A DNA stretch of 64,000 nucleotides, from NCBI GenBank assembly GCA_934168245.1, contig CAKPMY010000005.1, forward strand, positions 1-64,000, in the 5' to 3' direction. Each line of letters opens with the position of its first letter. Position 1 is the first letter of the stretch. Under the pieces are notes generated by a model. That model was not told the origin of the DNA and ran no database searches. It was given only the letters and a program-made list of their open reading frames with translations. Position numbers and translations under genes: made by a program. Source of the stretch: an uncultured Bacilli bacterium. Its GTDB lineage: Bacteria; Bacillota_I; Bacilli_A; RF39; UBA660. Positions 15,649 through 24,467 of the stretch are shown piece by piece.

Positions 15649-15660
15649 TCTTATTTTTTT
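15628..15660 (+). terminator. Terminator of the ATT-start gene
   Basis: AAGACTAA (15628-15635) pairs with TTAGTCTT (15645-15652), followed by ATTTTTTT. The stop codon TAG is part of the 3' arm. Confidence 0.8.
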
Positions 15661-16628
15661 ATTATTATATCTTTATTTTTATTTTTACTCTTCCCGCCTA
15701 CTAACATTTCATCTAATTCTAAATTACTTGTAAAATCAAAAGCCCATTCTTCTTCTACTTCTGCTTCTTTCTTCTGTTTTTGTCTCATTTTATTTCTAAA
15801 TTTTGCCGTCACTTCCGGCGTTATTTTATCTTCTTCATCATATATATTTTTTCTTAAATAATCTACTTGTTTTTCTACATCTTCTAATCCCTGTTTATCT
15901 AATGGAAAATACTTTGAAATTCCTAATATTTGCCCTATATTTCCTAAACATCCAAGTATTATATTAAAATTTTCTTGTTCACAAAAAAATCTATCTGGAT
16001 AAAATTCTCCTGGATGTAATTCTATTGCCGGATCTTCATCTCTATATTCATGTCGCCTCTTAAATTCTGGATTAACCATAAAATCTTCTAAATCTCGATC
16101 ATAATATCCTAAAAAGTACTCACTAGGAATACTATATCCTTTTTCTTCTTTTCTATATATTGGATTAAACTCTCTTTGATCAAGCCCCATAATAAGTATT
16201 TGATGTGCATCTCTATGTTCCCAATGTTTAAGTTTAGCAAGTGACTCATTAGTTAAGGATAATGGTATAAAATGCGAAGGAATATTACAATACTTACACA
16301 TCATTTTACCTGTTTCTAATATTTCTTTAGCATTTCCTCCATGTCCATACAATAATAAATCATCATCCTCAAATAAACTTACTATTTTATTCTTTACTTT
16401 ATCCGGTAAACATGTAATTTCTTCTCTTTCTCTCTCTTCAACTTCTACTTCTCTTGTCTTTGGATTTAAAATAATCCCATCTAACACATCCATTATCTGA
16501 TCCATTGTATATCTATTATACAAACTAAAACTAACCGACGCTGTAGGATTCATCGGATTAGTCGGAAATACCTCATCTAGTAATTCACTATACTTACTAT
16601 CATCAAAATAATAGGCTATTTTCTTCAT
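15651..16628 (-). CDS. Unknown 325-residue protein coupled to endonuclease IV
   Basis: A soluble acidic protein with a basic, lysine-rich end. I do not recognise it. Recognisable blocks are MKKIAYYFDDSKYSELLDEVF at the start, LLLYGHGGNAKEILETGKMM in the middle (faintly like an ADP-ribosyltransferase NAD-binding start, not enough to call) and HPGEFYPDRFFCEQENFNII. A charged coil follows at about 255-290. Its ATG overlaps the nfo stop codon (ATGA), so it is translationally coupled to nfo and may act with DNA repair. No membrane segment or signal is seen. Confidence 0.75.
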   Translation of the reverse strand: MKKIAYYFDDSKYSELLDEVFPTNPMNPTASVSFSLYNRYTMDQIMDVLDGIILNPKTREVEVEEREREEITCLPDKVKNKIVSLFEDDDLLLYGHGGNAKEILETGKMMCKYCNIPSHFIPLSLTNESLAKLKHWEHRDAHQILIMGLDQREFNPIYRKEEKGYSIPSEYFLGYYDRDLEDFMVNPEFKRRHEYRDEDPAIELHPGEFYPDRFFCEQENFNIILGCLGNIGQILGISKYFPLDKQGLEDVEKQVDYLRKNIYDEEDKITPEVTAKFRNKMRQKQKKEAEVEEEWAFDFTSNLELDEMLVGGKSKNKNKDIIIKK

Positions 16629-17509
16629 AATATGCCTCTTATTTTATCAATCAATTGACTATCAAACTTTTTTTCCTTAATCATTTCTATTTCAAACTTA
16701 TATGGTGCAAATTCTTTATCTACATATGGTGTTTCTAATATTTTAGGAATATTTTCTAATCGCTTATTATAAATAACTCCCAGTAATGTTTCAAATCCTA
16801 TCCTACCAAATCCTATATTTTCATGTCTATCTTTATGACTACCTAAGTCATTTTTACTATCATTTACATGTACACAACCTATTTTATCTATTCCAATAAC
16901 TTCATCGAACTTATCTAAAAATTTATCAAAATCTCTAAGATCATATCCCGCATCACTTAAATGACATGTATCTATACAAACTCCAATATGTTCTTTATCA
17001 TCAACCAAATCTATTATTCTCTTAATTTCTTCTAACTTAGATCCCACTTCACTACCTTTACCAGCCATAGTCTCTAAAAGTATTCTAACATCAACTTCTC
17101 CAAGTATCATATTAAGTCCTCTTGCTATATTAGAAATACCAGCATCAATTCCAATACCTACATGACTACCAGGATGTAATACTACATTTTTTATTCCTAA
17201 CTGACTACATCTTTTTAATTCATCTTTTAAAAACTGTACTGCAAAATTAAATTTAATTTCATCATCGTTTGCTAAATTAACAATATATGGAGCATGAACT
17301 ACTACTTTTGAATAATCAAAGCCCATACTCTTCATCTTTTTAAATGCTTCTACAGTCAAACTATCATCTATTGGATACCTACTAGTATTCTGTGGAGCCC
17401 CAGTATAAAACATAAATGTATTAGCCCCATATCCTAATGCCTCATTTAAACTTCCTAGTAACTGACTATCCTTCTTATAACTAACATGACAACCAAGTAT
17501 TAACATCAA
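16625..17509 (-). CDS. nfo: Endonuclease IV (AP endonuclease)
   Basis: A 294-residue TIM-barrel enzyme that cuts DNA 5' to abasic sites using three zinc ions. Family motifs are in order: GCHVSYKKD at the start (His ligand), VVHAPYIVNLAN, VLHPGSHVG, LLETMAGKGSEVG, GVCIDTCHLSDAGYD, HVNDSKNDLGSHKDRHENIG and ILETPY, supplying the His/Glu/Asp ligands. The length is a little above the E. coli enzyme. It is first in a two-gene unit with the unknown gene at 15651, overlapping by four bases. Confidence 0.95.
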   Translation of the reverse strand: MMLILGCHVSYKKDSQLLGSLNEALGYGANTFMFYTGAPQNTSRYPIDDSLTVEAFKKMKSMGFDYSKVVVHAPYIVNLANDDEIKFNFAVQFLKDELKRCSQLGIKNVVLHPGSHVGIGIDAGISNIARGLNMILGEVDVRILLETMAGKGSEVGSKLEEIKRIIDLVDDKEHIGVCIDTCHLSDAGYDLRDFDKFLDKFDEVIGIDKIGCVHVNDSKNDLGSHKDRHENIGFGRIGFETLLGVIYNKRLENIPKILETPYVDKEFAPYKFEIEMIKEKKFDSQLIDKIRGIL

Positions 17510-17552
17510 ATCACCTCATAATAAAAGTATATCAAAAAACAAAAACAAAAAA

Positions 17553-17580
17553 AAGACTTAAGGTATCTTTCTTAAGTCTT
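17553..17580 (-). terminator. Terminator of the prepilin gene at 17604
   Basis: Perfect 10-bp stem AAGACTTAAG/CTTAAGTCTT with an eight-base loop, followed on the minus strand by a run of eight Ts. Confidence 0.9.
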
Positions 17581-17603
17581 AATGTTCTATATCTAAGATT
17601 AGA

Positions 17604-18170
17604 TTAAACTTCTACGCAAGTGTAATAAGTAGCATCTTTATCAACAAATATTGTTTTAAATTTGCTATCAACAATTTTTTCAGTAGTAACACTCTTAACA
17701 CTACTACGTGATGGATCATTTGATTCTTGAATTTCATGTGCACCATCACTTACAGCAACACTGTAATCAGATTTAGCACGACCATCAGCTGTCGTTGTTA
17801 CGGCAACCAAAACATAACCTTGAACATTTCTACTACCCCAAGGAGACTTTCCACCTTGCTCTAATAATACTGGAAAATTGCTAGCATCTGCAGTATTAAC
17901 ACCAACATAATAAGTACCAGTACCTAGAGCAGAAGAAACAACATATGTATTATCAGCTTCACCATTTTTCTTACATTTAAGACCATCAGCAGCCCACATT
18001 GTTTTTACTGAGTTAGAATATTGTTTAGCAACATCAACAAATGTATCCTTTCTTGAATTTTCAATAGTTCTTGAAACAGCTGGAATAGCAACCATCATTA
18101 AGATACCCATGATTACGATAACAGCCAAAAGTTCGATCAATGTAAAACCTTTGTCATTAATCTTTTTCAT
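17604..18170 (-). CDS. Type IV pilin-like protein (major pilin candidate)
   Basis: A 188-residue protein with leader MKKINDK|GFTLIELLAVIVIMGIL, Glu+5 and a long hydrophobic helix to about residue 31, then SRTIENSRKDTFVDVAKQYSNSV typical of the pilin alpha1 helix. The C-terminal globular part (to 188) has two cysteines, near residue 60 (LKCKK) and at YYTCVEV at the end, which could form the D-region disulfide. Size, a strong own terminator and a compact fold suggest a major or structural pilin, in contrast to the giant pilins upstream. No assembly ATPase, platform protein or prepilin peptidase is in the window. Confidence 0.8.
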   Translation of the reverse strand: MKKINDKGFTLIELLAVIVIMGILMMVAIPAVSRTIENSRKDTFVDVAKQYSNSVKTMWAADGLKCKKNGEADNTYVVSSALGTGTYYVGVNTADASNFPVLLEQGGKSPWGSRNVQGYVLVAVTTTADGRAKSDYSVAVSDGAHEIQESNDPSRSSVKSVTTEKIVDSKFKTIFVDKDATYYTCVEV

Positions 18171-18276
18171 TAAATTTCACTCTCTCTCTTTCTATTTTAT
18201 TTACATTTTAATAATAGCATATCAATTTTTAAAATTCAACTGTTTTTTTTACTTTTTACTAAAATTTACATTTTAC

Positions 18277-18852
18277 CTATCTAGAGTACACAGTATTAAC
18301 TGAAGCACACGTAAAACTGCTATCAAACTTATTAGCAAATGTCATAAAGTTATCCGTAGTTAAACTACTAACACTAGTCATATCACTCTTATTAGCGTTC
18401 TTTACATAGCTGTTTACAGCCCCATCTTCTACTAATTGAGAAGATTCAACTAATGTTACACCTCTATAAGTTCCTTTGTACTTTTCAATTAATTGAACAT
18501 AATACTTTAATTCGTTTCCTACCTTTTTAACAACCACGAACGAAACATTCTTTAAATACTCTCCTCCATATGGTGGATCTTCAAATTCAGCGTTATCTAA
18601 ATAAGATAAAGTTAATACAATACACTGATTTGTAGCCGGTTTCTGAATAACATTACCATTAGACCTAACTTGATACTCTGCTAATGTTGCTAACTTCTTA
18701 GCATCCTCAACATACGTATTAGATCTATTTCTAGATAAAATACCCATAACATTAGGAACCGCAACAACCATAATAATACCTAGTATAACTATAGTTGCTA
18801 ATAACTCTACCAAAGTAAAGCCCTTTTTGTCTTTTAACACTTCTCTTTTCAC
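18277..18852 (-). CDS. Type IV pilin-like protein
   Basis: A 191-residue protein with prepilin leader (KKGFTLVELLATIVILGI), Glu+5 and helix to about residue 33, followed by NRSNTYVEDAKKLATLAEY. Two cysteines, NQCIVLTLSY and FTCASVN near the end, could bridge the C-terminal fold. It is related to the protein at 17604-18170 over the N-terminal half only. The two genes lie in tandem about 100 bases apart and probably form part of one pseudopilus or pilus together with the three prepilins at 6732-12196. Confidence 0.8.
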   Translation of the reverse strand: MKREVLKDKKGFTLVELLATIVILGIIMVVAVPNVMGILSRNRSNTYVEDAKKLATLAEYQVRSNGNVIQKPATNQCIVLTLSYLDNAEFEDPPYGGEYLKNVSFVVVKKVGNELKYYVQLIEKYKGTYRGVTLVESSQLVEDGAVNSYVKNANKSDMTSVSSLTTDNFMTFANKFDSSFTCASVNTVYSR

Positions 18853-18895
18853 CTACCTTAAAGTAATTATAACAGAAAAAACTAATAATTAAATA

Positions 18896-20068
18896 TTATT
18901 TTACAAACTTTTTCATATTTTCTATTTCCTTCAAAGTAGTAATAGAATATAACTCCTCATCAAATAAATATCCGTATCTAAATAATACAAACCCTTTATA
19001 ATATTTTAAATTTCTACTCATAATTATCTCTTTCATAATAATATTATCATTCTTTTCCCATTCAAATTTCCCATTCTTAGCAAAATTATCAATAAGTCCA
19101 ACTTTATAAAATGCTAAAGCAACATACATATCTATCTCCTTATTCTTAATTAAATTATTCCACTCGTTAACCGTCTTTAAAAAAGGTTTATTCTCATTAT
19201 GAAATCCATAATATACTTGTGGCATTATAAAATCAACATACTTATCACTATTAAGCCAAGTAATAACATCAGCAAATACATTATTATAATTATTATCAAT
19301 ATTTCCATCAGGAGAAATACCAAATAAAGTATTATGTTCCCTACACACTCTATGAACTCTTTCTACCATCTTATTAATAATCATCAACTTATACTCATCA
19401 AAACTAATATCTTTATTTTCCTCTAAGTATGCCTCATATTCTTTTATAGAAACATCTTTATCCGGATAAAAATAATCATCAAATAACACTCCATCTACTT
19501 TATAATTACTAATTAATTCTTCTACCCCATCTACTATTAAATCTTCTACTTCTTCTTTAGCCGGATTATAATAAATCCCTTTATTTACATATAAAGTATC
19601 ACTACCTATATATTTATAAGCCGGATTACTACTACTAATACTATCTATATTATTATTAGATCTAACTCTATAAGGATTAATCCATACATATACAGAAATT
19701 CCCTTTTCATGAGCCTTTTCTAATAAATAGTCTAATACATCATATCCAGGATAAACACCCTCAGAAGAAGAAATAACACTACTCCAAGGATATATATTAG
19801 ACTTATATATAGCATCACTAAAACTAACTACTTGTAAAACAATCATATTAAAATTTAAACTACAAATATTATCAATCATCTTAATAATATTTCTTTTACT
19901 AGTATCAACATCACTATTCTTAATATATTTACTAATATCAATATAACTAACAAATACTCCTCTTTTCTCCGTATTCTTAACTTCTCTTTCCTCTTCAACT
20001 CCCTTATTATTAAAAATACCAATACATACTAACCCAAATAAAAAAATTATTAAGACTATTCTCTTCAT
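18896..20068 (-). CDS. Glycosyl hydrolase-like (GHL10/YngK-type) exported protein
   Basis: About 390 residues. A short N-terminal hydrophobic segment (IVLIIFLFGLVCIGIF) could be a signal anchor. The body matches the GHL10 family (PF02638): RGVFVSYIDISKYI, NMIVLQVVSFSDAIY, YPGYDVLDYLLEKAHEKGISVYVWINPYRV, LFDDYFYP and FIMPQVYYGF. These proteins have a TIM-barrel glycosidase fold; substrates are probably cell-wall or exopolysaccharide glycans. DD at LFDDYFYP and EH residues are candidate catalytic acids, but I cannot confirm them. The ATG at 20068 follows GGTGATACTT; the earlier TTG lies in the SD. Confidence 0.85.
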   Translation of the reverse strand: MKRIVLIIFLFGLVCIGIFNNKGVEEEREVKNTEKRGVFVSYIDISKYIKNSDVDTSKRNIIKMIDNICSLNFNMIVLQVVSFSDAIYKSNIYPWSSVISSSEGVYPGYDVLDYLLEKAHEKGISVYVWINPYRVRSNNNIDSISSSNPAYKYIGSDTLYVNKGIYYNPAKEEVEDLIVDGVEELISNYKVDGVLFDDYFYPDKDVSIKEYEAYLEENKDISFDEYKLMIINKMVERVHRVCREHNTLFGISPDGNIDNNYNNVFADVITWLNSDKYVDFIMPQVYYGFHNENKPFLKTVNEWNNLIKNKEIDMYVALAFYKVGLIDNFAKNGKFEWEKNDNIIMKEIIMSRNLKYYKGFVLFRYGYLFDEELYSITTLKEIENMKKFVK

Positions 20069-20113
20069 AAGTATCACCAATAATACTATATAAAAAATAA
20101 TCTAAATAATTTG

Positions 20114-20758
20114 TCACTTTATATTTTCATTTCTAATTAAAAATAATCTCTTATTCCTATAAAACCCATAAAATATATCTTCTAATAAATATCCTTCTCT
20201 TTTTAAATTCTCCTCTAACCAACTCTTACTCTTCTTAATCTGTACTAATACATCTTCTTGTACTTTTCCATCTATAATCACTGGTAAAGGATAAGTCCTA
20301 TTCTTATCATCTTCTCTTTTAAATATTGATAACTTCCCCGAAGTCTCTAATATTGCATAATCTACTTCTTCTATTGATTTAATAGACTTAGCCCTAAGTT
20401 GTGTTAATAAATCATCTAAATTATATCTTTGTTTTAACATCTCTTCAAAATTAATCTTCCCTCTATTAATAATAACTGAAGGATTCCCATCTATAACACT
20501 TCTAACTTTCTCACTCTTTAAAGATATTTTCGAAGTAATTATCTGTAACCCTACTAATACTCCAATAGGTATAATAGACAAAAGCATATTATCATTATAA
20601 TTTTCTATTGATATAGCCGCTAGTTCTGCTATAAATATTGATACTATAAAATCCATTATTGATAATTCCCCTATCTCTCTTTTCCCCATAACTCTATATA
20701 CTATAGTTATTAATATATAAAAAAATAAACTCTTCCCAAATACTAATAAATATCTCAT
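20114..20758 (-). CDS. DUF421 membrane protein (YetF/YcaP family)
   Basis: About 214 residues. Three membrane helices lie in the first 85 (LLVFGKSLFFYILITIVYRVMGKREIGELS, then IAELAAISI and LLSIIPIGVLVGLQ), followed by a cytoplasmic part with DGNPSVIINRGKINFEEMLKQRYNLDDLLTQLR. This is the DUF421 core; the function is not established, and some members affect spore germination or stress. The ATG at 20758 is preferred, with GGTGAT four bases away; the upstream ATG at 20791 has no SD. It is divergent from the small membrane gene at 20831. Confidence 0.88.
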   Translation of the reverse strand: MRYLLVFGKSLFFYILITIVYRVMGKREIGELSIMDFIVSIFIAELAAISIENYNDNMLLSIIPIGVLVGLQIITSKISLKSEKVRSVIDGNPSVIINRGKINFEEMLKQRYNLDDLLTQLRAKSIKSIEEVDYAILETSGKLSIFKREDDKNRTYPLPVIIDGKVQEDVLVQIKKSKSWLEENLKREGYLLEDIFYGFYRNKRLFLIRNENIK

Positions 20759-20830
20759 AATTATCACCATTAATATCATGTCTAAAATCATATTTTTTAT
20801 ACTTAAACATAATATTAATTGAGGTGTAAT

Positions 20831-21196
20831 ATGACTTATATAAAAAGATATGGTAAAAGACTTATATTTACAATGATCTCTATAATTATTTCTTTATTTA
20901 TAGTATCTCTTCTTTATTATTTTAATTTAATTAGTCCTAATATAAATAAGATCTTAAAAATTATAATTATCTTAGTAAATATATTTATAAGTAGTTTTAT
21001 CTTAGGTAAAACTACTAGTAGTAAAGGCTATCTCGAGGGTATTAAACTTGCTTTATTAATTATCCCTATATTTATCTTTATCTCTCTAATTACTTCTTCT
21101 CCTCTCAAATTAAAGGTCTTAATCTACTATATTATTATTTTTATAACTTCTATTCTAGGTAGTATGATTGGTATAAATAGAAAAAAAGAGTCTTAA
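20831..21196 (+). CDS. Small membrane protein, TIGR04086/YrzE-like
   Basis: About 121 residues with four membrane helices. The pattern of two helices, a short SFILGKTTSSKGYLEGIKLALL loop with KG, and two more helices ending GSMIGINRKKES fits the DUF3792/TIGR04086 family of unknown function. SD GAGGTG lies five bases before the ATG at 20831; an in-frame TTG at 20819 precedes the SD and is unlikely. It converges on the gene at 21208 and shares its terminator. Confidence 0.8.
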   Translation: MTYIKRYGKRLIFTMISIIISLFIVSLLYYFNLISPNINKILKIIIILVNIFISSFILGKTTSSKGYLEGIKLALLIIPIFIFISLITSSPLKLKVLIYYIIIFITSILGSMIGINRKKES

Positions 21197-21219
21197 CTTA
21201 ACTGTTATTAACTCTTTTT
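21183..21219. terminator. Bidirectional terminator holding both stop codons
   Basis: AAAAAGAGT (21183-21191) pairs with ACTCTTTTT (21211-21219). The loop contains the TAA of the plus-strand gene (21194-21196) and the TAA of the minus-strand gene (21210-21208). A-runs and T-runs on both sides allow termination in both directions. Confidence 0.85.
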
Positions 21220-21675
21220 ATTTGTCTTTACATATTGTTTTGGATTAACTATTACAACTGAAGTAATTGGTACTTCTCCCTTTACTACATATTTAAAGGC
21301 TGCATCCATTCCAAATCCATTAGTAACTATTTTTTCTACTTCACCAAAATACATATCATGAAAATCTATTTGTAGAGAATCTGTATCTTCATCTCTTCCT
21401 GGTACTACTAGATTAATGTATCGTTGTATTAAATCCACATAAAATTCATCTGTTACTTTTCCTGTAGGCTTATCATTAAGTAATGTTTTAAGTACTTCTT
21501 CTGCTTGTACTCCACTTCTTCTTAATTTACTAACTAATTCTCTTTTTTCTCTATTCTTCCCAAATGTAATATTTCTAGGTCCTGTATATCCCGGCCAAAA
21601 CTCTACTGGAAAAGCCCCATTTACATAATCATAAATAATTCTATCTACTGAATCTTTTTCTCTATATTCTAACAT
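21208..21675 (-). CDS. Unknown conserved-looking soluble protein, 155 residues
   Basis: I do not recognise this protein. It has no membrane segment or signal. It starts MLEYREKDSVDRIIYDYVNG, has an aromatic-rich stretch FPVEFWPGYTGPRNITFG, a basic helix KNREKRELVSKLRRSGVQAEE, and ends with VVIVNPKQYVKTNKKS. Normal codon use and the shared terminator support a real gene. GAGGAG lies about a dozen bases before the ATG, a long spacing. It converges with the membrane gene at 20831. Confidence 0.7.
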   Translation of the reverse strand: MLEYREKDSVDRIIYDYVNGAFPVEFWPGYTGPRNITFGKNREKRELVSKLRRSGVQAEEVLKTLLNDKPTGKVTDEFYVDLIQRYINLVVPGRDEDTDSLQIDFHDMYFGEVEKIVTNGFGMDAAFKYVVKGEVPITSVVIVNPKQYVKTNKKS

Positions 21676-21762
21676 ATTTATCTTTTCTCCTCTCTAGACA
21701 CAAAAGTTCCATAATTATACCACACTATTAATAATATGTAAAGAGTGGAGTTTTGTTGCACC

Positions 21763-21790
21763 AAAAAGGACTGATATTTCTATCAATCCT
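21763..21790 (-). terminator. Terminator of the GH25 gene
   Basis: Minus-strand AGGATTGATA and TATCAGTCCT pair (one G-T) around GAAA, followed by TTTTGG. Confidence 0.65.
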
Positions 21791-21796
21791 AAATAT

Positions 21797-23632
21797 TTAT
21801 TTACGAAAATATTCTTTTCCACTTTTTTTTGCATGTTTACTATAGAAATATGCTCCTACTGCTGCTCCACCTACTAAGCCTACTCCTGGTAATAAACCAA
21901 CTACTGAACTTTTACTATTATTATCAAATTCTTTTATCTCTACAGTCTCTGCTTCTTCCATCGCAGTTCCTGTTTTATAATTTGTATTTGAAAAGTTAAC
22001 ATCTACATGTCCATTACCATTTCCAGCACCTGAGTTAACTGCTGTAGAAGTTACTTGGAAAACACTAATATCATCATATTTTTGTCTTCTTTCTGCTGAT
22101 GGTTCTCTAACTTCTGATATATCATAATTTTTATTTGTATATTGTTCTCCACCTGCTAACCATTTATGCATTTTTCTAAAGTTTTCTACGAATTTAGCCT
22201 CATCTGCTGTCCTATTACTATTATTACTAATTTGATCATATACACGGCTAAAATAACTATAACAATCACCATTAAAGTAAATTCCTGGAATATATCCAGC
22301 CTCACTAACTTTATCACTCCAAGTATTAATCATTGAAACAACATATTTCTTAGGTAAAATATAGTCCCATTCAACTCCGCTTTCACTACTATTAATTCTC
22401 TCAACATCTAAATATACTGGAAAGTCAACTTTATGGTTTCCTAAAGCACTAATTGCAACATCTGCTTGTTCTTTTTCTAACTCAACAAATCTTTCAAAGT
22501 CTCCACAATTTTTAGCACTGTAATTATTGAAACAATAAACACCTGCTGCTATATCATATTTATTAGCATTTTCAATATGTGATGTAAATCTATTATCAAT
22601 AGAATTACCTTGACTTACTTTTATAATAACAAATTCAAAGTTTTCTCTGGTTTTTTCCCAATCAACATTATTTTGATAAGATGAAATATCACATCCCATA
22701 ATCATTTCATCACCTAAATCAGCATTTTCTAAAGATTTAACTCTTGCTCCAACCCTAGAAGGTATTTTAATAGAACAACCAGCCACTAAATCTTCTTCTT
22801 TAATAGCATTATATTCAAGTAATTCATTATAACTAAGTCCACACTCTAATGATAATTTAAACAATTCATCTGAATTATTAACAACTACTTTTTTATCATT
22901 AACTAAAGCACTAGCCTCATTTAAACCATGTGTAAAGATAGTTTTACTAAGATCTTCTTTTGAATAAATCTCTCCATCTGCTGTTTGAAAAACTGTGCAA
23001 ACACCAGAATATTTAATTTCATCACTATCCATAACTACAAAAGCATCATAGTCCTTAAAATCAAAATACTTCTCTGCTAAACATAAAGTCTCATCAGTTC
23101 CATATACACCAACAAAAATATGATTAGCCGTACACTTACCTAAAAAGTCTGATATTAGTTTACCCTTCATCTCATTATTTAAAGACTTATTATTAATTAT
23201 ACTTTCTATGTTTAAATATACAGGAAAATTAACATCATACTTATTTATTAATCCTCTAACATACTCTACATCATCATAAATTGCAGCCTCATTATCTGCA
23301 TCCGTAGAAATAACAAGTCCAAGAGCAACATCTTTATCATTACCTCTTTTTATTTCTTCTACTTTTGTTTGTCTTTCATGATTACCAACATCTAAAATAA
23401 CAAAACTATCATCAGGATCCTTTACATCTGAAACACTAGAATACCCAGGTACATAATCTGGATATTTAGAAGGTTCTTCTTTTGTACTACATCCTGTAAT
23501 ACCAAGAGCACTACCTCCAATCATAAGACCTGCTAAAATACCTGAAGCAGCTCTTTTAATAGAAAAGCCCTTCGCCTTACTCTTTTTAAAAGACTTTTCA
23601 ATCTCTTCTAAATTAACATTTACCTTTTTCAT
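21797..23632 (-). CDS. Cell-surface GH25 muramidase-like lipoprotein with duplicated domain
   Basis: A 611-residue protein. After a basic stretch, a hydrophobic segment ends in ALGITGCS, a lipobox with Cys48, although the preceding n-region is long. Residues 75-205 look like a decayed GH25 domain (FVILDVGNHE, FPVYLNIE at 136-143). A LysM-like segment follows (about 252-292), then a full GH25 domain (GCDISSYQNNVDW from 313 with Asp315; FPVYLDVER with Asp409/Glu411 as likely catalytic acids). A C-terminal helix (about 575-597, GLLPGVGLVGGAAVGAYF) with a basic end would anchor it a second time. It probably trims or remodels peptidoglycan at the surface. It is a single gene with its own terminator. 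Confidence 0.82.
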   Translation of the reverse strand: MKKVNVNLEEIEKSFKKSKAKGFSIKRAASGILAGLMIGGSALGITGCSTKEEPSKYPDYVPGYSSVSDVKDPDDSFVILDVGNHERQTKVEEIKRGNDKDVALGLVISTDADNEAAIYDDVEYVRGLINKYDVNFPVYLNIESIINNKSLNNEMKGKLISDFLGKCTANHIFVGVYGTDETLCLAEKYFDFKDYDAFVVMDSDEIKYSGVCTVFQTADGEIYSKEDLSKTIFTHGLNEASALVNDKKVVVNNSDELFKLSLECGLSYNELLEYNAIKEEDLVAGCSIKIPSRVGARVKSLENADLGDEMIMGCDISSYQNNVDWEKTRENFEFVIIKVSQGNSIDNRFTSHIENANKYDIAAGVYCFNNYSAKNCGDFERFVELEKEQADVAISALGNHKVDFPVYLDVERINSSESGVEWDYILPKKYVVSMINTWSDKVSEAGYIPGIYFNGDCYSYFSRVYDQISNNSNRTADEAKFVENFRKMHKWLAGGEQYTNKNYDISEVREPSAERRQKYDDISVFQVTSTAVNSGAGNGNGHVDVNFSNTNYKTGTAMEEAETVEIKEFDNNSKSSVVGLLPGVGLVGGAAVGAYFYSKHAKKSGKEYFRK

Positions 23633-23789
23633 TCTTTTTCCCCCTTTTTGTTAATTCGAGCAAGATTATATCATAAAGCAAAAAAAATGTCAAACAAAAT
23701 TGAATCAAATCCCAACTCAAATAAAGCAGTCATACAAAAAAGCTGGCATTTCAGTCAATCCAAAATACTTAAAAATTAGCACACTTTTG

Positions 23790-23813
23790 TAAAAGAAAAG
23801 AACTCTACAGTTC
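23790..23813 (-). terminator. Terminator of the dnaG-rpoD-trmK operon
   Basis: GAACT (23800-23804) pairs with AGTTC (23809-23813); the four-base loop holds the trmK stop codon TAG. TTTTCTTTT follows on the minus strand. Confidence 0.6.
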
Positions 23814-24467
23814 CCTCTCTATCATTTTAATTTCTCTTTTAGTAATAAATTTCTTATACCTATAATTCTTAGGTAATATAGAAATAAGTATCTCTCTAGA
23901 TAACTTTTCTCTTTTATAATACTCTTCAAATAAATTACCTTTCTTCTCAAGAAGTACAGGTCCAAAGAAATATTCTCTTCTAGTATAATGTCTCTTACCT
24001 TTTTTAAATTTAATTATCTGATAAATAAACTTCTTATCTTTAACTAATTCTTCATCATCAATATAAAACCCATTCTTAGTTAAAAACTTCTTAACATCTA
24101 TCTGATAATTATTAGGACTAATTATAATAGTATCTATTTTTTTTAATACTTTCATATTATTTTTAAATATACCTATCATATTTCTTCCACCCATACCAGA
24201 AATAATCACTGTATTAACTTCATCTGAATAAGTATCTAAACCATTTCCCAGTCTAACTTCAATTTTTTTCTCTAACCCTTCTCTTTTTATATTCTCTCTT
24301 GCTTGTTTAACTGGACCTTCTGCTATATCAGAAGCAATCGCTTTAATATTTTTGTTTTGTTTAACTAAGTAAATATCTAAAAAAGCATGATCACAACCAA
24401 CATCTAAACAAAAGGAATTAGCCTCTACTAAATCCCCTATATGTTTTAATCTATCATTAATTTTCAT
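23805..24467 (-). CDS. trmK: tRNA (adenine22-N1)-methyltransferase
   Basis: A 220-residue class I SAM-dependent enzyme. SAM-binding motif FCLDVGCDHAFLDIYL (about 20-35), then IASDIAEGPVKQARENI and NTVIISGMGGRNMIGI. These are the COG2384/TrmK signatures; the enzyme methylates N1 of A22 in the D-loop of tRNA-Ser and others in Gram-positive bacteria. Its start overlaps the rpoD stop codon (TAATG). The dnaG-rpoD-trmK order is the same as in Bacillus. The last 60 residues are lysine-rich and should bind tRNA. Confidence 0.92.
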   Translation of the reverse strand: MKINDRLKHIGDLVEANSFCLDVGCDHAFLDIYLVKQNKNIKAIASDIAEGPVKQARENIKREGLEKKIEVRLGNGLDTYSDEVNTVIISGMGGRNMIGIFKNNMKVLKKIDTIIISPNNYQIDVKKFLTKNGFYIDDEELVKDKKFIYQIIKFKKGKRHYTRREYFFGPVLLEKKGNLFEEYYKREKLSREILISILPKNYRYKKFITKREIKMIEREL

